From Acidobacteriota bacterium (GTDB lineage Bacteria > Actinomycetota > Acidimicrobiia > Acidimicrobiales > SHLQ01), in the NCBI GenBank assembly GCA_022562835.1, contig JADFOM010000033.1:1-14673 (forward strand): 14,673 nt of DNA, read 5' to 3'. Made by a program: the position numbers and the translations under genes. Shown here in pieces: positions 7,330-12,448 of the stretch. How positions within the stretch are numbered: position 1 is the first letter of the stretch; every line of letters begins with the position of its first letter. Below the pieces are notes generated by a model. The model was not told the origin of the DNA and made no database searches. It worked only from the letters and a program-made list of their open reading frames with translations.

Positions 7330-7695
7330 GTGTCGGACTTCCTCCGCAGTTACCTCACAGTCGCCATTTTTGGTGCCGTCGCGCTCCTGCTCGCCGGGGG
7401 CATTCTTTCGCTCGGACGCTTGATTCGGCCGTCGCATGGGAACGCTGAGAAATTGCTCACCTACGAGAGCGGCGTGGATCCGACCGGCGACATGTGGTCT
7501 CAGTCCAACATCCGCTACTACGTGTTCGCGCTGCTGTTCGTCATGTTCGACGTCGAAGCCGTGTTTCTGTTCCCTTGGGCAACACGCCTCGAGGCCTACG
7601 GAGTATTCGGTCTAGTCGAAATGGGCATCTTCATCCTGATCTTGTTGCTCGGGCTGGTCTACGCCTGGCGTAAGGGGATGTTGCGTTGGGTCTAG
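7330..7695 (+). CDS. nuoA: NADH-quinone oxidoreductase subunit A
   Basis: Membrane subunit (ND3 homologue) at the junction of the peripheral and membrane arms of complex I, and first gene of the second nuo operon. The product is 121 residues with three helices (about 7-28, 60-82 and 91-110) and the signature YESGVDPTGD, followed by IRYYVFALLFVMFDVEAVFL with the conserved FDVE. The start is GTG 7330 (VSDFLRSYLTVAIF), which gives the family length. The frame is open back to GTG 7174, but the added 52 residues are Arg/Ser-rich, unlike any NuoA, and would run through the divergent control region. No Shine-Dalgarno is present, so leaderless translation is likely. Confidence 0.95.
   Translation: MSDFLRSYLTVAIFGAVALLLAGGILSLGRLIRPSHGNAEKLLTYESGVDPTGDMWSQSNIRYYVFALLFVMFDVEAVFLFPWATRLEAYGVFGLVEMGIFILILLLGLVYAWRKGMLRWV
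7672..7677 (+). promoter_or_regulatory. Ribosome binding site fixing the TTG start of nuoB
   Basis: AAGGGG lies within the end of nuoA, eight bases before TTG 7686. It supports the unusual start in preference to the downstream ATG 7740, which has no comparable site and would remove the conserved N-terminal helix. Confidence 0.65.
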
Positions 7696-8189
7696 TCGAG
7701 AGCGGCAAGAGCCCTAAATCGCTCACAACGCTGCTCAACATGTCGCGCAAGTATTCGTTGTGGGTTTACCAATGGGGACTTGCTTGTTGTGCCATCGAGA
7801 TGGGTGCAGCCTTCGTGGCTCCGCGTTATGACGTCATGCGTCTCGGGGTGATTCCGCTGCCCGCGAGTCCACGTCAGGCCGACCTCGTCGTGATCTCGGG
7901 CACGGTGACCGACAAGATGGCACCGTCTGTGAAACGTCTCTACGAACAGATGCCCGACCCTAAGTACGTAATCTCGATGGGCTCCTGTGCCAACTGTGGT
8001 GGCCCTTACTGGGACAGCTACTCCGTGACGAAAGGTGTCGACCAGATCATTCCGGTCGACGTTTACGTGCCGGGCTGTCCGCCGCGCCCGGAAGCCTTGC
8101 TCGAAGGCATCGTGTTGTTGCAGGAGAAGATTCTCAACGAGGACCCCGCCGATCGTTGGAAGGGGGGGCCCCTTGTCATCGACGGCTGA
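7686..8189 (+). CDS. nuoB: NADH-quinone oxidoreductase subunit B ([4Fe-4S] cluster N2 subunit)
   Basis: Carries cluster N2, the last electron carrier before quinone. The product is 167 residues. The N2 ligands are visible as adjacent Cys34-Cys35 (GLACCAIEMG), Cys101 (MGSCANCGG) and Cys131 (VPGCPPRPEA). The N-terminal RKYSLWVYQWGLACC and CANCGGPYWDSYSVTKGVDQ match the NuoB of the second, EFG-less nuo cluster of Streptomyces as I remember that family. The start is TTG 7686, overlapping the nuoA stop by ten bases and served by AAGGGG at 7672-7677. Its 3' end overlaps nuoC by 17 bases. Confidence 0.96.
   Translation: MGLVESGKSPKSLTTLLNMSRKYSLWVYQWGLACCAIEMGAAFVAPRYDVMRLGVIPLPASPRQADLVVISGTVTDKMAPSVKRLYEQMPDPKYVISMGSCANCGGPYWDSYSVTKGVDQIIPVDVYVPGCPPRPEALLEGIVLLQEKILNEDPADRWKGGPLVIDG
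8158..8168 (+). promoter_or_regulatory. Ribosome binding site fixing the TTG start of nuoC
   Basis: GGAAGGGGGGG lies inside the last codons of nuoB, four bases before TTG 8173. There is no other in-frame ATG or GTG until codon 80 of the gene, so this site decides the start. Confidence 0.65.
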
Positions 8190-8865
8190 AGCCACCGAAG
8201 AGACCTCTGGTGACCAAGAGGAGGTTGCGACCGACGAGCGTCGCGAGGCCCTCGTAGAGCGCATACGCACCGAGCTCGGTGACGCACTCATCGATCACCA
8301 CATCCTCGCGGACACCGACCTGTGGATTCGGGTCGACCGCGAACGCTGGGTCGACACCGGCCTGTTCCTGAGAGACGGGTTGGGCTGCGCCTACTTCAAT
8401 TTCCTGTCCGTGATCGACTGGATGCCTTCACCGTTCGGTCGCGAGATGGAGGCTGAGGTCGATGCCGATCCGGAAGCCGACACGAAAGAACCAGAAGCGA
8501 TGCAACAAGGAGTTGCGGGCGGCGACAGCCGCTTTCAGCTATTTGCACGGGTAAACAACGTCATCGACCACATGGGGATCACGATCAAGACGGATCTCGA
8601 TGACGACACACCGAGCATCGATACTTGGATCCCTGCATATGACGGAGCGAACTGGCACGAGCGCGAGGCATTCGAGATGTATGGCGTCGATTTCATTGGT
8701 CACCCGAATCTCATCAATCTCTACCTGCCGACCGGGTTTGAGGGCAATCCCCTTCGCAAGGACTTCCCGCTATTGGCTCGCCGAATGAAGCCGTGGCCCG
8801 GAATCGTTGACGTGGAGCAGATGCCAGGCGACGACGAAGAGGACGAGACGGAGGCCTCGACGTGA
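8173..8865 (+). CDS. nuoC: NADH-quinone oxidoreductase subunit C (30-kDa subunit)
   Basis: Soluble scaffold subunit of the quinone module, partner of NuoD. From TTG 8173 the product is 230 residues. The 30-kDa signature is present at residues 161-177 (WHEREAFEMYGVDFIGH) followed by LPTGFEGNPLRKDFPL. An acidic linker (about 91-113, EAEVDADPEADTKEPEA) interrupts the domain, as in other actinobacterial NuoC, and the last 15 residues are nearly all Asp/Glu. The frame is open upstream, but the extension would lie over conserved nuoB sequence and look nothing like NuoC. It overlaps nuoB by 17 bases and nuoD by GTGA. NuoC is separate, not fused to NuoD as in E. coli. Confidence 0.93.
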   Translation: MSSTAEATEETSGDQEEVATDERREALVERIRTELGDALIDHHILADTDLWIRVDRERWVDTGLFLRDGLGCAYFNFLSVIDWMPSPFGREMEAEVDADPEADTKEPEAMQQGVAGGDSRFQLFARVNNVIDHMGITIKTDLDDDTPSIDTWIPAYDGANWHEREAFEMYGVDFIGHPNLINLYLPTGFEGNPLRKDFPLLARRMKPWPGIVDVEQMPGDDEEDETEAST

Positions 8866-10031
8866 ACGTCACCGAGCAGGACCAGCTTTCCTATATCGCC
8901 GCGCAGGCGGCCGATTCGCGTATCAATGTCGAGATCGAGACCGAGGGCATGACCCTCAACATTGGGCCGCAGCACCCCGCGACCCACGGCACTCTGCGGA
9001 TCGTGGTCAAGCTCGACGGAGAGCAGGTCATCGCGGCCGAACCGATAGCCGGATATATGCATCGCGGGTACGAGAAGCTGACCGAGGTGCGCACCTACCC
9101 ACAGGTGACGACCCTCATCAACCGGATCGACTGGCTGGGCAGCTTCGCGAACGAGGTTCCCTTCATCCTCGCGGCTGAACAACTCATGGAGGTCGAGGCA
9201 CCACCGCGGGCCCGATGGATCCGCACGATCCTCTTCGAGTTGTCACGGATTTCGAATCTGACGTTGTTCCTCGGCGACATGGGCATCCAACTCGGCGCGA
9301 TGACGCCCGTGTTCTATGCGTTCCGCGATCGTGAACACGTCCTCAATCAGATCGAGTCGGTAACCGGTGGTCGTTTCCACCCAAACTTCGACCGCATCGG
9401 TGGGATCAAGGACGACCTTCCCGCAGGTTGGATAGACGGCACCCGTTCGGCGATGACCAGGATCGCTGAGTTCTGCGATCAGATGGAAGCGCTCCTGTTG
9501 AACAACGAGATCTTCGAGTCCCGCACGCGCGGGATTGGCGTTATCCCTGCCGATATCGCGCTCTCATACGGGATGTCCGGTGCGAATCTTCGAGCCAGCG
9601 GCGTCGACTGGGACCTCCGTCGTGACGGCGGCGACGGCCTCGCCTACAAAGAGCTGGACTGGAAGGTCTGGACTCATCCTGATGGCGATTCGTTCGCACG
9701 GTTCTGGGTGCGACTCCAGGAGGTCCGCGAGGGCGTCAAGATTGTAGAGCAGTTGCTCGATGGCATCCCGTCGGGCCCCGTGATGGCCAAGGTGCCTCGC
9801 ATCATCAAGGTGCCGCCGGGCGAAGCGTGGGTCGAAACCGAAAACCCACTCGGCGCCATGGGCTACTACGTCGTGTCAAAGGGTGAACTAGTGCCTTTCC
9901 GGGTCAAGATCCGCTCTGCCTCGTTCAACAACGTCTCGATCGCTTCGTGGGTGTTGAGAGGCGTCTACGTACCCGACATCATCACGATCCTTGCCAGTCT
10001 GTATTTCATTCTTGGAGACATCGACCGGTGA
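8862..10031 (+). CDS. nuoD: NADH-quinone oxidoreductase subunit D (49-kDa, quinone-site subunit)
   Basis: Forms the quinone-reduction pocket with NuoB and is related to the large subunit of [NiFe] hydrogenases, without their Ni ligands. The product is 389 residues from GTG 8862 (GTGA overlap with nuoC). The quinone-binding loop GPQHPATHGTLR is at 35-46 with His38 and His42, followed by YMHRGYEK (65-72), and the C-terminus is the typical FILGDIDR. At residue 91 (NRIDWLGSF) there is Trp where nearly all complex I enzymes have the quinone-binding Tyr (usually R-x-D-Y-L). GGRFHPNFDRIGGIKDDLPAGW-like and GVDWDLRRD segments match the NuoD of EFG-less actinobacterial clusters as I recall them. The next gene is nuoH, with no nuoE, F or G between. 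Confidence 0.97.
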   Translation: MNVTEQDQLSYIAAQAADSRINVEIETEGMTLNIGPQHPATHGTLRIVVKLDGEQVIAAEPIAGYMHRGYEKLTEVRTYPQVTTLINRIDWLGSFANEVPFILAAEQLMEVEAPPRARWIRTILFELSRISNLTLFLGDMGIQLGAMTPVFYAFRDREHVLNQIESVTGGRFHPNFDRIGGIKDDLPAGWIDGTRSAMTRIAEFCDQMEALLLNNEIFESRTRGIGVIPADIALSYGMSGANLRASGVDWDLRRDGGDGLAYKELDWKVWTHPDGDSFARFWVRLQEVREGVKIVEQLLDGIPSGPVMAKVPRIIKVPPGEAWVETENPLGAMGYYVVSKGELVPFRVKIRSASFNNVSIASWVLRGVYVPDIITILASLYFILGDIDR

Positions 10032-11056
10032 GCATTCTCGCGGAGCTGGCGTATTGGCAGCAGACCTCATTGCGCGTCGCCGCTGGACTGGTCGCTGTGC
10101 TGTTGCCTGCGGGCACGCTCGTCTACCTGTACCTCTTCAAGATGATGAGCTTCATGCAGAGCCGTCTCGGACCCATGGAAGCAGGTCCGTTTGGGTCGCT
10201 TCAGCTCGTCGCCGAGGTCGGCAAGTGGCTTCAGAAGGAAGACATCATTCCGACGCGGGCCGACCGACTCATCTTCGGCCTCGCTCCATTCATCGTGTTG
10301 ATGAGCACCTTCCTCCTCGTGGTTGTTATTCCCTTCGGACCCGACGCTTTCTTCGCCGACCTGCCGACGGGCATCTACTTCGCCCTCGCCGTCGGATCGA
10401 TCTCGGTCATCGGAATATTGATGGCTGGCTGGGCCTCGGCCAACAAGTACTCGCTGCTCGGTGGTCTTCGTGCGGCGGGCCAACTCATCGCCTATGAGCT
10501 ACCGATGGTGCTAGCTGTCGTCGGCGTGGTGATTCAGGCCGGCACGCTCAACATGCAGGGCATCGTTGTGGCCCAGGCCGATGGCGAAATCTTTGGCTGG
10601 GGCGGTATTGGCAATCCATACATCCTCACGCAGTTCGTCGCTTTTGCGATCTTCCTTATCGCCGTGCAGGCTGAGCTAACCCAAACACCGTTCGACATGC
10701 CTGTCGCGGAATCCGAATTGGTCAGTGGTTATCTGACCGAATATTCCGGCATTCGGTTTCTGCTGTTCTTCATCAGCGAATATGCAACCGCAGGAGCGTT
10801 CTCTGCGATCATCGCGGTGCTGTTCCTCGGTGGTTGGTACATCCCGGGCATCGACATTGACGACAACGTCTTCAATGTCATCGGCCCGATTGTGATGATG
10901 GTCAAGATCGTGCTTGTGAGTTTCGTGATCTTTTGGTTCCGTTTCACCATGCCCCGCTTTCGAGAGGATCAACTCCAGCGCCTCGCATGGAAGGTGCTCA
11001 TCCCTCTCGCCCTAGTCAATATTGCCGCGACTGCTGTCTTGAAGGTGGCGTTCTAG
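10028..11056 (+). CDS. nuoH: NADH-quinone oxidoreductase subunit H (ND1 homologue)
   Basis: Membrane subunit that anchors the peripheral arm and lines the quinone channel and the start of the proton path. The product is 342 residues with eight or nine predicted helices. Conserved cytoplasmic loops are visible: GWASANKYSLLGGLRAAGQ (134-152) leading to IAYELPM, and AELTQTPFDMPVAESELVSG (215-234) leading to YLTEYSG, with the charged residues that line the channel. FQSRLGP-type sequence (MQSRLGPMEAG, 43-53) is also typical. The start is GTG 10028 within the nuoD stop (GTGA). The frame is open a further 81 bases upstream, but that is the shadow of the conserved nuoD C-terminus. nuoI follows with no gap. 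Confidence 0.97.
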   Translation: MSILAELAYWQQTSLRVAAGLVAVLLPAGTLVYLYLFKMMSFMQSRLGPMEAGPFGSLQLVAEVGKWLQKEDIIPTRADRLIFGLAPFIVLMSTFLLVVVIPFGPDAFFADLPTGIYFALAVGSISVIGILMAGWASANKYSLLGGLRAAGQLIAYELPMVLAVVGVVIQAGTLNMQGIVVAQADGEIFGWGGIGNPYILTQFVAFAIFLIAVQAELTQTPFDMPVAESELVSGYLTEYSGIRFLLFFISEYATAGAFSAIIAVLFLGGWYIPGIDIDDNVFNVIGPIVMMVKIVLVSFVIFWFRFTMPRFREDQLQRLAWKVLIPLALVNIAATAVLKVAF

Positions 11057-11593
11057 ATGCCAATGATTCCAGGAGTTATCAAGGGTCTCGGTGTGACGTT
11101 CAAGACCCTGATCGAAACGCTGTTTCCAGAGGGGCTTCGCAAACCGATCCCGCAACCCTCCAAGGGTGCGGTCACCGTGCAATATCCGCATGAGAAGGAA
11201 GAACCGGCGCCCCGCGCACGTGGCATCATCGCTCTACACGAGGGCAACTGCACGGCATGCATGTTGTGTGTTCGCGAATGCCCCGACTGGTGCATCTATA
11301 TCGAGGGTCACAAGACCAAAGCTCCTCCTCGTCGCGCTGGCGGTAAGCCTCGCCAGGTCAACGCGCTCGACCGATTCGATATCGATTACGCGCTCTGTAT
11401 GTACTGCGGGATCTGTGTCGACGTCTGTCCCTTCGACGCGTTGTTCTGGAGCCCGGAATACGAGTTTTCCGAACCCAAGATCGCCGATCTGTTGCACGAC
11501 AAAGAACGACTCGGCGAGTGGATGCACACCGTGCCCGCGTTTGAGGCATATGAGGCCGGCTCAGAGGCCAAACAGAAGAAGGTGCCTGAGTGA
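11057..11593 (+). CDS. nuoI: NADH-quinone oxidoreductase subunit I (2x[4Fe-4S] ferredoxin-like)
   Basis: Holds clusters N6a and N6b, passing electrons to N2 in NuoB. The product is 178 residues. Both binding motifs are complete: CTACMLCVRECP (Cys65, 68, 71 and 75) and CMYCGICVDVCP (Cys114, 117, 120 and 124). CPDWCIYIEGHK and CPFDALFWSPEYE are characteristic of actinobacterial NuoI, particularly those of EFG-less clusters. The N-terminal amphipathic part (GVIKGLGVTFKTLIETLFPE) anchors it to the membrane. ATG 11057 directly follows the nuoH TAG, with AAGGTGG (11042-11048) as ribosome site. It ends within GTGA, where nuoJ starts. Its ordinary Lys/Glu end contrasts with the repeat tail of the probable NuoI at the left edge. 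Confidence 0.97.
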   Translation: MPMIPGVIKGLGVTFKTLIETLFPEGLRKPIPQPSKGAVTVQYPHEKEEPAPRARGIIALHEGNCTACMLCVRECPDWCIYIEGHKTKAPPRRAGGKPRQVNALDRFDIDYALCMYCGICVDVCPFDALFWSPEYEFSEPKIADLLHDKERLGEWMHTVPAFEAYEAGSEAKQKKVPE

Positions 11594-12150
11594 ACCTTCT
11601 CGCTTTGTCGCTCCCGGCCGTTCTTGCGCAGTCCGATTCGGGCGACCTCCTCGTCGCCCAGAACATTGCGTTTGGGATTATCGCTGCGACGATGCTGTTT
11701 TCGGCGTGGCGCGTCGTGTCCACGAACAACATCGTGCACGCTGCTCTCTATCTCGTGATCGCCCTGGCAGGTGTTGCAGCGATCTTCATCTTGCTCGGCG
11801 CCGAATTCGTCGGGGTCACGCAGATACTCGTCTACATCGGCGCGGTCGTCGTACTGTTCTTGTTCGGGATCATGCTGACGCGCGCTCGGCTCGGTGACGT
11901 CGAATCCGTAGACCACGAGAATCGTTTGATCGCAGCGCTCACGGCCGTGTTGTTGGCGGTCGTTATGTCCTACGCGTTGATCGACTCGTTCGGGGACACA
12001 CGCATAGATATCGAGACTCCGTCAACGACTCAAGCGGTAAGTGACTCGATCTTTTCGGACTACATAATTCCGTTCGAGGCCGTGTCCTTGCTGCTGCTAG
12101 CGGCGCTGATCGGTGCCATCGTCGTGGCAAGGAGGGAAGATGGTTCTTAA
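11590..12150 (+). CDS. nuoJ: NADH-quinone oxidoreductase subunit J, second copy
   Basis: Membrane subunit of the second complex I; 186 residues with five predicted helices and no acidic tail, so close to normal family length. Helix 3 carries VGVTQILVYIGAVVVLFLFGIML with Tyr82 at the pi-bulge position. The N-terminus is about 20 residues longer than that of the first copy (MNLLALSLPAVLAQSDSGD), is hydrophobic and ends in an ALA-like motif (VLAQ). It could be taken for a signal peptide, but may simply be a variable N-terminus. The start is GTG 11590 in GTGA with the nuoI stop. It shares only the family core with the first NuoJ. Its end overlaps the following nuoK by 11 bases. Confidence 0.95.
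   Translation: MNLLALSLPAVLAQSDSGDLLVAQNIAFGIIAATMLFSAWRVVSTNNIVHAALYLVIALAGVAAIFILLGAEFVGVTQILVYIGAVVVLFLFGIMLTRARLGDVESVDHENRLIAALTAVLLAVVMSYALIDSFGDTRIDIETPSTTQAVSDSIFSDYIIPFEAVSLLLLAALIGAIVVARREDGS
12129..12135 (+). promoter_or_regulatory. Strong ribosome binding site fixing the start of the second nuoK
   Basis: AAGGAGG, the best Shine-Dalgarno match in the window, lies in the last codons of nuoJ, four bases before ATG 12140. It shows that the gene starts there and not at the in-frame GTG 12113. Confidence 0.75.
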
Positions 12151-12439
12151 TCAGTTCTTGCTTCTCGCGGCGGCCCTTTTCTGCATCGGTGTCTACGGTG
12201 TGTTGGCGCGTCGCAACGGTGTGATGGTGCTCATGTCGGTCGAGCTCATTCTCAACGCCGTCAACATCAACTTGGTGGCCTTCGCCGCATTCACAAACTC
12301 GATAGCCGGAGAGGTCTTTGCCCTATTTGTCATTGCGATTGCCGCAGCCGAGGTTGGCGTCGGTCTCGCCATTGTCTTGTTGATCTATCGCAACCGCAAG
12401 AGCATCGACTTGACCGAAGTCGATCTTCTGAAGGGCTGA
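12140..12439 (+). CDS. nuoK: NADH-quinone oxidoreductase subunit K, second copy
   Basis: Small proton-channel subunit of the second complex I; 99 residues with three helices. The essential buried glutamates are Glu35 (VLMSVELILNAVN) and Glu71 (AAAEVGVGLAI). It starts at ATG 12140 behind AAGGAGG and overlaps the nuoJ stop by 11 bases. Beyond the shared signatures it is clearly diverged from the first copy at 863-1165, ending in DLTEVDLLKG where the first has DDVSVLRG. Nine bases separate it from nuoL. Confidence 0.97.
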   Translation: MVLNQFLLLAAALFCIGVYGVLARRNGVMVLMSVELILNAVNINLVAFAAFTNSIAGEVFALFVIAIAAAEVGVGLAIVLLIYRNRKSIDLTEVDLLKG

Positions 12440-12448
12440 TCTCCGATC

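Noticed and set aside
8035..8172. Longer NuoC starting at 8035
   Set aside because: This is an out-of-frame reading of conserved nuoB sequence that includes the Cys131 region; family length and the ribosome site favour TTG 8173.
9947..10027. Longer NuoH starting at 9947
   Set aside because: The extension is the shadow of the conserved NuoD C-terminus; GTG 10028 overlaps the nuoD stop as expected.
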